Assembly (NCBI GenBank): GCA_018268395.1 | Contig: JAFDWQ010000005.1 | Location: 345,939 to 409,938, forward strand | Length of the DNA: 64,000 bases | Direction: 5' to 3' | From: Armatimonadota bacterium | GTDB taxonomy: Bacteria > Armatimonadota > Fimbriimonadia > Fimbriimonadales > Fimbriimonadaceae | Shown: piece after piece, positions 1 through 8,375 of the stretch | Layout of the letters: each line of letters opens with the position of its first letter | Numbering within the stretch: position 1 is the first letter of the stretch | Notes under the pieces: generated by a model | Database searches by the model: none | Seen by the model: the letters and a program-made list of their open reading frames with translations, nothing else | What the model was told of the DNA's origin: nothing | Position numbers and translations under genes: made by a program

Positions 1-206
1 TTGACAACCACCTTCGCAGGAACCGTCCCCACATCCATCTGGCAGAGCAGTTCGTGCCCGCCATAACGCGATTTTTGACGGCTTTCCCTGCGGTCTAGGA
101 TCTGAACGTCCCCGAACCCGGCACGAGAGAGCACCTTGGACGTGACCATGAGCAGCGAGTGAAGCGAACAGTTCTGTAGCGCACATTTGATCTGGTTCTC
201 ATTCAT
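1..206 (-). CDS. N-terminal fragment, possibly restriction-endonuclease-like
   Basis: A gene running off the left edge; only the first 68 residues are visible. It starts with ATG at 206 and its start overlaps the stop of the upstream regulator gene (ATGA), so the two are translationally coupled. The visible part reads as a folded protein with a motif of the type KSRYGGHELLCQ, a context I associate weakly with restriction-endonuclease-like proteins. No catalytic residues are visible, so the function is a guess. That it is coding is more secure: clean frame, coupled start, and downstream position in the operon. Confidence 0.55.
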   Translation of the reverse strand, partial: MNENQIKCALQNCSLHSLLMVTSKVLSRAGFGDVQILDRRESRQKSRYGGHELLCQMDVGTVPAKVVV

Positions 207-628
207 AGGACTCCTTTCTCCCCGTAGCCTCGGGGATAGCGTGACGTCACCCAGGTTCCTGGCACGACGTCCGCATAGTTAGATTTGAGTGCTCCAAACT
301 CATCACAGGCGTTTTCGGGGAGACAGCCCCGGCACCCAACTAGACCGCAGGTAAAGCGGGTCAAAAAGCGGCCCGACTCTGCGCATAAATCCCTTGGATC
401 GATCCGGAAGCCTAGCTCCCGTTCGATCGCCTCCGTTAATCGAGCGACCATCCTGAACGAGGGATTGACCTCGCCGTGGATGACCCTAGACACCGAGGAG
501 ATACTGACTCCAGCATCGAGGGCGAGCTTTGACGTGCCCCTGAACGCAAACCGGTCTGAATGCGCCATCACATCGGTGAACCGATTGATGACCGGCCCGA
601 AAGCCTGGAATGGTGGTGGGTGTTTCAT
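203..628 (-). CDS. XRE/LacI-like helix-turn-helix regulator
   Basis: A 141-residue DNA-binding protein. Residues about 30-60 form a helix-turn-helix of the type SKLALDAGVSISSVSRVIHG, as in phage repressors and XRE regulators. A second half carries a cysteine cluster (CGLVGCRGCLPENAC, about residues 93-107) that could bind a metal. It is the first gene of a leftward operon and overlaps the next gene by 4 bases. It faces the recombinase gene divergently, so it probably represses its own promoter and perhaps the recombinase; the palindromes at 680-701 are the likely operator. Confidence 0.75.
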   Translation of the reverse strand: MKHPPPFQAFGPVINRFTDVMAHSDRFAFRGTSKLALDAGVSISSVSRVIHGEVNPSFRMVARLTEAIERELGFRIDPRDLCAESGRFLTRFTCGLVGCRGCLPENACDEFGALKSNYADVVPGTWVTSRYPRGYGEKGVL

Positions 629-679
629 AGAAACATTGGATCACACCGAACATAGACCGAACAAGAACTCAACCATCGA

Positions 680-701
680 TGCAATCGTTGCACGCTCGTG
701 C
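680..701. promoter_or_regulatory. overlapping palindromes, likely operator
   Basis: Two overlapping palindromes sit in the divergent gap between the regulator gene (start 628) and the recombinase unit: TGCAATCGTTGCA at 680-692 and GCACGCTCGTGC at 690-701. This is the usual position of a self-regulating phage-type repressor site. Binding is inferred from position and symmetry only. Confidence 0.4.
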
Positions 702-871
702 TGCAACTTTTCATGTCGGATTTAGGAGCGTTTAATTCTCGCATGATGCTCCCAGAAGCAAAAACCCGGGGCGGCGTTGCAACTGGGACTTGGGACCAGC
801 GCGGGGTCCCGCTACATTCTCAGCAGGACGATGATCACTTCTCATCGGGGCAACTTGCGTTTGCCAGGCCC

Positions 872-1063
872 ATGCCGACCCAAGATGGTGTAGAAAGAGT
901 CCGTTCGATCTGCCACCGCAAACTTGGCCGAAGCCTGTCCGACGAGGAGGCCTATGAAGTTCTGAACCGGATCATTGGGGTCGTCTATTACATTCATCTT
1001 GCTCACCTTCGATGCCCAAGTACGCGATCTACACCAGGAAGTCCAACGACGACAAAAAGCTGA
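872..1063 (+). CDS. small protein preceding the serine recombinase
   Basis: A 63-residue reading frame whose start (ATG 872) is chosen over upstream alternatives because the conserved-looking part begins here. It contains SLSDEEAYEVLNRIIGVVYY, a pattern resembling small helical proteins often found just before mobile-element recombinases. It overlaps the recombinase start at 1012 by 52 bases in another frame, which suggests coupled translation. The last 17 codons, inside the overlap, look uninformative. Function unknown; coding status is moderate. Confidence 0.4.
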   Translation: MPTQDGVERVRSICHRKLGRSLSDEEAYEVLNRIIGVVYYIHLAHLRCPSTRSTPGSPTTTKS

Positions 1064-2667
1064 CCGAGAAATCAACGGGCGAGCAGCTCAATGAGTGTCG
1101 TCAGATCGCCTTGCGCGAAGGTTTGACGGTGACTTGGGAGTGTGAAGAGAGTCGTTCAGCAAGGACGCCAGGGCGACGGCTCAAATACACGGAGCTCGTC
1201 CGCCTGATCGAACGTGGTCGAATAGACGGCGTCCTGTGCTGGCATGTCAACCGATTGGTGAGGAATATGGAAGAGGGCGGCAGGCTCGTCCAGTTCCTCG
1301 TCGACGGCCGGATCAAGGAGATACGAACACCACACGCGACGTACAAATCGGGAGAGAACATTCTTGCGGTCGTTATTGAAGCTGCCAGCGCGACTCAGTT
1401 CAGCATCGATCTGAAGAACACCGTCAAGCGGTCGATGGACGGGAACTTTCGTGCTGGCGGGTGCAACTATAAGGCTCCCCAAGGCTATCGGAACGTCCGG
1501 GATCCGATCAATTTTGAGCGCGGTCGCATCGAAGTCGACCCCGAGCGGTTTCGCCTCATTAGAAAGGCTTGGGAGGAGTTGCTCACGGGCACGGCGACTT
1601 TGCGTCAAATCACCCGTCACCTTTCAGAGTGGGGCTATTCGATTCGGGCGACGCTCAACCGACCTGAGAGGCCCGTTTCGTACTTGGCCGTCACCGAGAT
1701 GTTCCGCAATCCATTCTACGCGGGCTTTGTCAAGCAGAACGGAGAGCTTGTGCGTGGGAGGCACGAGCCAATGGTTTCCGTCGCCGAGTTCCAGCTGGCG
1801 CAGCAGATCCTTGGCCCCAACAAGACTGCACGGCGCGTCCACGAACACGCCTTTGCCGGGCTCCTCAAATGCGCCTATTGCGGACAGACCGTGACCGCAG
1901 AGATCAAGAAGTTGCGAACGGGAGTTTGGGAGGGTTACCACTGCTCCAACACCTATGGCAAGTGCACTAAACGGGGACTCAGTTCTACAGAGCTGGAGCA
2001 ACAAATTGGCGGGCAGCTCTCCAGCCTCAGGATCGATTCCGACATTCTAGAGGTGGCTGTCGAAACAATTCGATCGGCAGTTCGCGAGCAACGTACCAAC
2101 CTCGCGGTGCAGACGTCGCAACAGGAGCAGGCGCTAGCCCGGGTCGAAGAGCGGTTGCGCAAGTTGACCGACATGTGGCTGTCAGGTCTATTGACTGACG
2201 AAGAACGGTACAGGGGGCTTGAGTCACAGCTCTCCGCGGAGCGTCTTGAGATACAAATGGCAATGAACGGCAAGGTCGTGAACGAAGGCATGATGACTCA
2301 GAATCTCGATGCTTCAGTCAGGCTCATCCGGCTAGCTGGGAACTGGCTTGGGAACTCCGACGCCGCACTCAAGAAGCAGGTCGCTCACGAATGCGGCCGC
2401 CTTCTCTTCTTTGGAGTCGAGAAGCGGGTGGAACTGGAGGTAAGGCCGCTACTCAAAGACATCGTGTCATTTATTGAGGATCAGCGGGGCTCGTTCGAAC
2501 CGCCAGAAATGGGCTCGCAGAGCAACAAAAAAGCCGCTTTACAGCGGCAGGTTTGCTTTGGTGGACCTAAACATAGCGGAGTCGAAGTGCCACAGAGCCT
2601 GCTAGACCTGTTGGCGAGCGATCGCATTGAACTGCCAAGCTTCGAGACATCCATTGGAATCCCTTAG
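1012..2667 (+). CDS. large serine recombinase
   Basis: A 551-residue site-specific recombinase of the large serine family, which integrates and excises mobile elements. The N-terminal resolvase domain starts MPKYAIYTRKSNDD, with the nucleophile Ser11 preceded by YTRK. The Recombinase domain follows (about 160-270). A zinc ribbon lies at about residues 287-318 (CAYC and HCSNTYGKC). A long coiled-coil region at about 340-420 and a C-terminal domain complete a full-length protein. It has no strong ribosome binding site and probably depends on coupling to the small upstream frame. Its attachment site is not identifiable in this window. Confidence 0.93.
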   Translation: MPKYAIYTRKSNDDKKLTEKSTGEQLNECRQIALREGLTVTWECEESRSARTPGRRLKYTELVRLIERGRIDGVLCWHVNRLVRNMEEGGRLVQFLVDGRIKEIRTPHATYKSGENILAVVIEAASATQFSIDLKNTVKRSMDGNFRAGGCNYKAPQGYRNVRDPINFERGRIEVDPERFRLIRKAWEELLTGTATLRQITRHLSEWGYSIRATLNRPERPVSYLAVTEMFRNPFYAGFVKQNGELVRGRHEPMVSVAEFQLAQQILGPNKTARRVHEHAFAGLLKCAYCGQTVTAEIKKLRTGVWEGYHCSNTYGKCTKRGLSSTELEQQIGGQLSSLRIDSDILEVAVETIRSAVREQRTNLAVQTSQQEQALARVEERLRKLTDMWLSGLLTDEERYRGLESQLSAERLEIQMAMNGKVVNEGMMTQNLDASVRLIRLAGNWLGNSDAALKKQVAHECGRLLFFGVEKRVELEVRPLLKDIVSFIEDQRGSFEPPEMGSQSNKKAALQRQVCFGGPKHSGVEVPQSLLDLLASDRIELPSFETSIGIP

Positions 2668-2949
2668 GACTTGCGGTAGGCCGCATGACCATTCGGAAAC
2701 GGAAGGAAGTTTTTCCCAACTCCTTCTCATGGAAAACCCGGGCTACATGCCTCCCTCGTACAAACCTCGCGCGCAAAGCACCGAAAAAATCGCCAAGTAC
2801 CAGGCAAACTTCCTTAAGCGGGTGGGGCGTAAGTTCACGTAGCAGCAGGCCCGCCAGCACCCCTTGCATTTGGATCGAATCCTGTCCCTGCTCGCCGCCG
2901 AGGACTTCAGTTCGTTGCACGAATGGCTGGATGTTTCAAAGCAACTCAC

Positions 2950-3540
2950 CGCTCAACGTCAAGCGGGTGCACCGGTTGCAGAAGGAAGGGCGCCTCGACC
3001 CCCTCAAGGGCTGCCAGAAATAGAGGACGGGTCAAGCCTTGCCGCTGTCGGCCGGATCCCCCAATGAGGTCTCGTCCTCGACTTCTGCTTCGGCTCCGTC
3101 CTCAACGGCACGAGGCTCAAGGTGCTGGGCGTCGTCGACGCGCACACCCGCGAGTGCCTGGCCTTGAAGGCCGCGAAGAGCTTCAAGTCGCTGCGTGTAC
3201 AGGCCGTGCCGGCCTCGCGCTTCGAGCAGCGCGGGGCGCCGCAGAACCTGAGGAGCGACAACGGCAGCGAATTCTTCGCCCGTTCGCTCGCCGTGTTCCT
3301 GTTGCAGTCCGGCACTCAGAGCCGGTTCATCAAGCCCGGCTCGCCTTGGCAGAACGGCCACGCCGAGAGCTTCGACTCGCGACTTCGTGCGGAACTGCTG
3401 GACGTCGAGGTCTTCCACAACCTGGCAGTGCCAAGCTGTCTTTGTTCCGGCGGTTCTACAACGATCAGCGGCCCCACTCCTCGCTCGGCTACATGAACCC
3501 GGCGCAGGCCGTGCTATCCTGCAGGCAGGGATCCTCTTAG
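2950..3540 (+). pseudogene. IS3-family transposase orfB remnant
   Basis: The C-terminal two thirds of an IS3-type DDE transposase, broken by several frameshifts. Recognisable pieces are NVKRVHRLQKEGRLDP near 2960, the first catalytic Asp region (VLDFCFGSVLNGTRLK, about 3076-3121), DNGSEF near 3257, and PGSPWQNGHAESFDSRLRAE with the catalytic Glu near 3365. The end YNDQRPHSSLGYMNPA (near 3457-3505) is in another frame from the middle, so there is a break near 3420. The N-terminal part of orfB is missing. An orfA of the same family lies at 36407-36712 on the other strand. Confidence 0.8.
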
Positions 3541-3555
3541 GACGATTTCATGAAT

Positions 3556-3573
3556 GGGGGCAGACAATCTGCC
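3556..3573. repeat. probable right end of the IS3 remnant
   Basis: The sequence GGGGGCAGACAATCTGCC directly follows the orfB remnant. It begins GGGGGCAGAC, close to the inverted form of IS ends of the type TGACCTGCCCCC seen at 36810 near the orfA fragment. It also forms a small hairpin (GGCAGA/TCTGCC). Confidence 0.4.
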
Positions 3574-3708
3574 AGCAGGAAGCACTTACACAACGGCTAT
3601 CTCCTCGGGAGCTAAACGGCGCATTCTCGATGTTGGCTCAGATGTCTGTCCGTCGACCCTAGGCCCTAAGACCAGATAACATCATCAACAGCGTGAAGCA
3701 AAGGAGGG

Positions 3709-5055
3709 ATGCCCATTAAGCCAGAGACGACATCCAATCAAGTCACTACCACGACTCTTCGATCTGTCCAAGTGAACATTCTCGACCCTAAAGAAGCCGT
3801 AGATGCAGTCAACGAGTGCTCGAAGCACGTTTCAGTTTATTTTACTGCATTTCTCGCCTTCACTGCATACATGGTGCTAACGATCGCATCGACGACAGAC
3901 TACATGCTTCTTGTCGGCCGAGACTTGAACTTGCCTATCGTTAACATCTCCTTGCCCCTGAAATGGTTCTACGCCGTAATGCCACCCATATTCTTGGGGT
4001 TGCACCTCAATCTTCTCCTTCACGTCGGTTGCCTGCGAGATCAGATTGATGTTTTTGAGTCGATGGGAGAACCTGCAGAACGTACGTTACGCAGGAAGTT
4101 ACTATGGCCATTTGCCTTAACGTATGCTTTCTTCCCCGAAACCTTGATTTGGTATCGTGTTGTTGAACTGCTGACTGTGCGAATAATGCCAGTTGTGGCA
4201 CTTCTTTTCATTCAGCTCCGATTCTTGCCATATCACGATACAACTATTACATCATTGCACCGAATCTGTGTACTTGTTGACTTCGCAATAGTGCTCATCT
4301 TTTATCGTATGGTCAACCGCACCAGGATATCGCGATATTTGAAGGTGCTCCAGGCCAGCGCAACTTTGTACGTTAGTGTATTCCTTTTCGTAGTACCTGG
4401 TGATCTACTTGATAGCCTGCCGTTTAGTGCAGCATGGTTGGAGTCCAACGTTTGGCCTGGAGTTCCTCTGCAAACCCACCCTATTCATCGTAATCTCCTA
4501 TTGATGGATCAGAATATTGGTAAGGACGATGTCATTCGGAACATCAGTACGATGCCCCCGGAGGAGCGAATGGGGCCTTTGGATCCATTCAAAATTCCTT
4601 CCACGTCATTCAGCGGTCGCGATCTAAGGGGCGCACGCTTCATAAGCTGCACCTTTGTACGTCCACAGTTCTTCAGTGCCGACCTTGCAGGCGCTAGATT
4701 CCTAATGTGCGATTTGCTAGGCGGTAGTTTTGAGATGGCACGCTTGGCTGATGCGCATCTGGTCGGTTGCTCACTGCGCTCGACAAACTTCCGTGGGGCC
4801 GATTTCGAGGGTGCCGTGGTTGAAAAGTCGGATTGCAGTAGCGCGGTTTTCACATACGCAGATCTTTCGTCCGCGAGTCTTAGAGATGTGTTACTGCGTA
4901 AGGCACGATTGGGACTAGCAAAATTTGAATCACGGGGACATATTCTGATACTGAGGGACACTGAATGGTCTAGCGCTGACTTTTTTCTGCGAGGGGGCAC
5001 CAAGGACTTGGATGCGATTCAATGGTTAGTAAAACATTATCCTGCAGATGGGTGA
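3709..5055 (+). CDS. membrane protein with pentapeptide repeats
   Basis: A 448-residue protein of unknown function. About six hydrophobic segments lie between residues 45 and 235 (first near VYFTAFLAFTAYMVLTIAS), so the front half is in the membrane. From about residue 302 to 405 there is a pentapeptide-repeat solenoid (FSGRDLRGARF, ADLAGARFLMCDL, NFRGADFEGA, ADLSSASL), which should form a right-handed beta-helix. A strong Shine-Dalgarno sequence (AAAGGAGGG near 3698-3706) supports the start. The gene is AT-richer than its surroundings, which points to transfer. Similar fusions occur in accessory regions, but the role is not established. Confidence 0.85.
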   Translation: MPIKPETTSNQVTTTTLRSVQVNILDPKEAVDAVNECSKHVSVYFTAFLAFTAYMVLTIASTTDYMLLVGRDLNLPIVNISLPLKWFYAVMPPIFLGLHLNLLLHVGCLRDQIDVFESMGEPAERTLRRKLLWPFALTYAFFPETLIWYRVVELLTVRIMPVVALLFIQLRFLPYHDTTITSLHRICVLVDFAIVLIFYRMVNRTRISRYLKVLQASATLYVSVFLFVVPGDLLDSLPFSAAWLESNVWPGVPLQTHPIHRNLLLMDQNIGKDDVIRNISTMPPEERMGPLDPFKIPSTSFSGRDLRGARFISCTFVRPQFFSADLAGARFLMCDLLGGSFEMARLADAHLVGCSLRSTNFRGADFEGAVVEKSDCSSAVFTYADLSSASLRDVLLRKARLGLAKFESRGHILILRDTEWSSADFFLRGGTKDLDAIQWLVKHYPADG

Positions 5056-5748
5056 CCTTGATTGGCGTAAGAATATTGACGTTCCCATTGGTGAAGACCC
5101 ATTGATAGGAGTACTGCCTGCAGGAAAGTTCGGTCTGTGCGAGGCCGAGTGATCGAGTCTCGCGGTGTCGCCACCGGGGTCTGGTTAGTTCAGGCCACGG
5201 CCGAGGGAAATGCAGACCTGAGCGGACAGGGCGCCGGCGACCATATCGCAGGCTGGTTCTGGTGGACGGAATGGCTCACAGAGTGCTGGGTGAATCCACA
5301 CGGACAGTACGCCCCCGACCACTCTTCTGGCACGCGCTGACGCTCCTCGGTTGTGCCCTGAGTTCGCTCGGTGTCTCGTACGCCGTGCACCGGACCTACG
5401 AGGGGAGTGGTGTGTTCCCGACCTCAACCTCGATCGTGACGCTCTTCACGGTGTTTGAGCCCCGTTCCGTGCATGATGCGTCTGGGATGGTCTCGGACGC
5501 ACCTACGTGTGACTCGTGGCCCTCATCTGCAACATACTGCTGCTCTTTGCCGCATCTCAGCTGATGGTCGATGTTGGATCCCCGGCTTGATTTCGCCAGA
5601 CTGCGAGCCAGTATTCAGTTGTCTACCGTATTTTATCTTCAAGGAGCCTGAAACGCCTGGCTGACAGCGCGTGATGAGGCACAGCAATGGACAAGTTGGA
5701 CGCGACCTTCTGAAAGCAGCCCCACACTATGTGGGGCTGGTGAAAGGC
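5056..5748. other. gene-poor stretch with a possible decayed membrane gene
   Basis: No convincing intact gene. In one plus-strand frame from about 5262, hydrophobic sequence (WHALTLLGCALSSLGVSYAV) appears, and in another frame near 5520 a second hydrophobic stretch (ALICNILLLFAASQLMVDVG). Together they could be pieces of one small frameshifted membrane-protein gene. No homology was recognised. Confidence 0.25.
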
Positions 5749-6330
5749 TCAAGTACATCGAAAACATAGGCCAAGGGGATCGTCTAGTGAGGCGGATCCA
5801 AAGGGCCTTTCGGCAAGGGATCGAATCATCCTGTCCACCGTCCGATTGCACCGAGAGAAGGTCGGAAGCTTCCCCGGAGCGCGTCGAGACACCGCTAGAT
5901 CAGTCTTTGGATCCCATTGATACCTCCAGAGTCGAGCGGCGCGGAATGGCTCGTTCCTTAGATCGTCGCCCAAGTGCGCACGAATGCCACCAGAAAAGAC
6001 AATTACTCGCGGCGCCCCCCATCGCAAAGGAACCACCGCTGCTCGTTGGTGAGCTTCGTTGTGCACACCGCAAACAAGGATTTCCGCGTTAAGGATTCGG
6101 CGCTCAGCCTCTCTCTCGATGTCGTCGAGCACTGCTCTGCTCCAAGGGCCGGGCCCGAAGGCTGCTTCCACACAGGAGAGCTTGCCGTGCAAGAGCCGGA
6201 CGTTGCCATACAGCCACAAGCCGCCGGCATCGTAGAAGCTTGGCTCGTCTTCGTATCGAGTGCACCTACGTGCAGGAATGTCAGAAGTTGCGCCAGATGA
6301 TGGCGCTTTGTTTAGGTTGGTAAGGGGCAT
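5749..6330 (-). CDS. DprA-like (SLOG/Rossmann-fold) protein
   Basis: A 193-residue protein resembling the nucleotide-binding Rossmann fold of DprA and related SLOG-type proteins. The pattern is LYGNVRLLHGKL, then ILVCGVHNEAHQRAAVVPLR, then GAPRVIVFSGGIR, matching the DprA-like layout in which a His-containing turn is followed by a loaded-substrate loop. I take ATG 6330 (MPLTNLN) as start because it has GAGAGG upstream and the preceding residues look random. It stands close to the ArdC-like gene, a common pairing on mobile elements. The C-terminus (from about residue 150) is basic and lacks recognisable features. Confidence 0.6.
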   Translation of the reverse strand: MPLTNLNKAPSSGATSDIPARRCTRYEDEPSFYDAGGLWLYGNVRLLHGKLSCVEAAFGPGPWSRAVLDDIEREAERRILNAEILVCGVHNEAHQRAAVVPLRWGAPRVIVFSGGIRAHLGDDLRNEPFRAARLWRYQWDPKTDLAVSRRAPGKLPTFSRCNRTVDRMIRSLAERPFGSASLDDPLGLCFRCT

Positions 6331-6592
6331 GATCGAGACCTCTCGACCCGCCGCGGCACAAGGGGCCGGGCGTGTCCTCACCATGGAAAGTCACCTCTTG
6401 TATCGGTGAAAGAAATGATCCATCGATGCAACTCTGCGTCCGTTCCTTGCACAGATGACCCATTTCTTGTGACCGGCATCGATTGGAGTGACAGTGGCCT
6501 CAGCCCAGGGCCATCGGGCTCTGGGCAACTGAGGTTTATCCCATGCACATTCAAAAAAAACGGGGCCTCGCGCGACTGTGTGAGGTCTCTTC

Positions 6593-7462
6593 GTGAACGA
6601 GAAAGTCTACGAACAGGTCACGGCCCAGATCACAAACGCACTCCTCCGAGGAGTCGTCCCATGGCGCAAACCGTGGGCCGGCGGTGATGCAATGCCGACA
6701 AACGCAAGAAGCAAGAAGCAGTACCGAGGGGTGAACGTGTTCCTACTTGCGCTCAGTCCCTTCACCGATCACCGATGGGTCACCTTCCAGCAAGCACAGG
6801 AGTTGGGAGGCAACGTCAAACGGGGCGAGCGGTCTTGCCCGGTCGTCTTTTGGAAACCCTGGCACGTCGAAGGCGTCGACCAGGAAGCCGGTGAGGTCGT
6901 GAAATGGAACGTTCCACTTCTCAAGCAGTACCACGTCTTCAACGTGGAGCAGTGCGAGAAACTAGACATCCCTCCGCTGATGCGCCACGGCAGGTTAAAT
7001 AAACGGATCGAGCGGGCTGAGCAACTGTTCCGAAGCGTCCCTGATCCTCCCCGGTTCCAAGAACAAGGGACGTCGGCCTGGTATCGACCGACCGAGGATC
7101 TCGTCCAAGTGCCACCGATCGCGTCGTTCGAATCGGCAGACTCCTACTACGCCACAGTCTTCCATGAGCTAGGACATGCCACGGGTCACGAGCGGAGACT
7201 GAACCGAGCCTCAGTCACTGGCGAGATTCAGTTCGGATCTGCCTGCTACAGCCGCGAAGAACTCACAGCGGAGCTCTGCTCAGCGTTCCTTTGCGCGGCC
7301 ATCGGACTCGACAATTCACTCATTGAAAACTCGGCGAGCTACGTCCAGTCTTGGCTCTCAGCCCTTCGAAGCGACAAGCGAGCCATTGTGTTCGCTGCCG
7401 CACGGGCACAGAAAGCCGCCGACTATCTCTTGGGAGTCACCTTTGACGACCAACCCATCTAG
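6593..7462 (+). CDS. ArdC-family antirestriction protein / zincin-like peptidase
   Basis: A 289-residue ArdC-type protein. The N-terminal single-stranded-DNA-binding domain (about 1-120) has the family pattern RGVVPWRKPW ... YRGVNVFLL ... VTFQQAQELGG. The C-terminal zinc-metallopeptidase-like domain has FHELGHATGH at about residue 193, followed by the family Glu region SREELTAEL. Proteins of this family protect incoming plasmids and conjugative elements from restriction. The start is GTG 6593, nine bases behind GAGG. The gene lies just upstream of a type I restriction operon, on the same strand, and ends at a clear terminator. Confidence 0.88.
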   Translation: MNEKVYEQVTAQITNALLRGVVPWRKPWAGGDAMPTNARSKKQYRGVNVFLLALSPFTDHRWVTFQQAQELGGNVKRGERSCPVVFWKPWHVEGVDQEAGEVVKWNVPLLKQYHVFNVEQCEKLDIPPLMRHGRLNKRIERAEQLFRSVPDPPRFQEQGTSAWYRPTEDLVQVPPIASFESADSYYATVFHELGHATGHERRLNRASVTGEIQFGSACYSREELTAELCSAFLCAAIGLDNSLIENSASYVQSWLSALRSDKRAIVFAAARAQKAADYLLGVTFDDQPI

Positions 7463-7481
7463 GCGCGTCCAGCGCCTCCCA

Positions 7482-7512
7482 GCCCCACAGCACATGCTTG
7501 GGGCCTTTTTTA
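7482..7512 (+). terminator. rho-independent terminator
   Basis: GCCCCA at 7482-7487 pairs with TGGGGC at 7499-7504 and is followed by CTTTTTTATTT. It sits 20 bases after the ArdC-like gene. Confidence 0.7.
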
Positions 7513-7589
7513 TTTGTGTCGGACTCGCCGAAACAAGAGAAGTCCACGACCGTTTGGAAGCGCGGATTTCAACTTGACCGTGGGGCGCT

Positions 7590-7849
7590 TTACTTCTTGC
7601 GCAGATATACGTGCGTCTGCAGTGGATCGGCCTCATAGTCGGTGATGACACCGAAGCGTTGGCCGTTCCTGGCAACATGTCCAGAGTGGAAGCCGTAGGG
7701 CTTTCCGAAGATCGGGTGGTTCCCCTCAAGTCTGTGTCAGTTCCTGGATTGGCACGCCGATGCTTGGCAAGAGCATCTTTGATTGAGGTCTTGTCTAGGG
7801 CCTCTTTTGCGTCGTCCCAAATTACGATTTTGCCAGTGTTTACTCGCAT
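7590..7849 (-). pseudogene. small conserved-looking gene with a frameshift
   Basis: Two halves of one small protein lie in different frames. The first half starts at ATG 7849 (MRVNTGKIVIWDDAKEAL...HRRANPGTD). The second reads GNHPIFGKPYGFHSGHVARN and on to VYLRKK, with stop at 7590. Each half has good coding character and stops having it at the same place, near 7730, where the minus strand has a GGGG run. This is either a real frameshift or a sequencing error. No function recognised. Confidence 0.55.
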
Positions 7850-7986
7850 TGTGATTTTCCTTGGCCGCTTTTTCGGAGTGGCCAGCCCGATCCTATCGCC
7901 GTGCTAAGACAATGTCGCCCGAAGGAGCTCAAGTATTAAGCCGAGGCTAAATCGAGACTCCGAATGTTGTCGCGCGCGTTTCTCCT

Positions 7987-8256
7987 TCATCGCCGCGACG
8001 ATAAGAGCCAGCTGGCAAGAAACAGCCCGATCAGCGCCAGGAGCACGGTGACGTGACCCAGGATCGCCGTCCGCCACTCCCGCCGATCGATCTGGCCGGC
8101 GCACCACTTGCAGACGACCCGCATGCCGTAGCTGGTCTGAACGTGGCTCACGCTCGTCTTCGGATACCTACGTCGAAGCCACTCTCCGGTCTTGACCCGT
8201 CGACGGAGGTGCCGTCCGTCTTCGATCTTCCGCCCACAGCGGTAGCAGTTCGCCAT
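7987..8256 (-). CDS. small zinc-ribbon membrane protein
   Basis: An 89-residue protein. Residues 4-7 (CYRC) and about 49-52 (CKWC) form a two-CxxC zinc ribbon. The C-terminus (TAILGHVTVLLALIGLFLAS) is one membrane-spanning helix followed by a short basic tail, so the ribbon would face the cytoplasm or a membrane partner. The start at ATG 8256 (MANCYRC) is preferred over longer forms because the extension overlaps the promoter region of the helicase gene. Function unknown. Confidence 0.6.
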   Translation of the reverse strand: MANCYRCGRKIEDGRHLRRRVKTGEWLRRRYPKTSVSHVQTSYGMRVVCKWCAGQIDRREWRTAILGHVTVLLALIGLFLASWLLSSRR

Positions 8257-8306
8257 TTGCCAAGTACGCCCCCAAAGCGGTCGTTCCGCAAAACCCACCC
8301 GTTTGA

Positions 8307-8345
8307 TGCAAGCGCTTGACACTCGGGAACCAAGTGTCGTATCGT
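8307..8345 (+). promoter_or_regulatory. promoter/operator of the defence operon
   Basis: TTGACA at 8316-8321 and TATCGT at 8340-8345 (spacing 18) make a plausible promoter ahead of the helicase gene. Overlapping it are TGCAAGCGCTT (8307-8317), which recurs upstream of the other excisionase-like gene (22644-22654), and an inverted repeat ACACT...AGTGT. This would let the HTH domain of the first protein regulate its own operon. The inference is from sequence only. Confidence 0.45.
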
Positions 8346-8375
8346 GCCGTTTGGTATCATACGAGAACAAACGAC

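Noticed and set aside
674-6430. A shared CCATCGATGCAA upstream of the regulator (674) and near 6419 as a common operator
   Set aside because: The shared part is short and the surrounding symmetry differs, so chance is not excluded.
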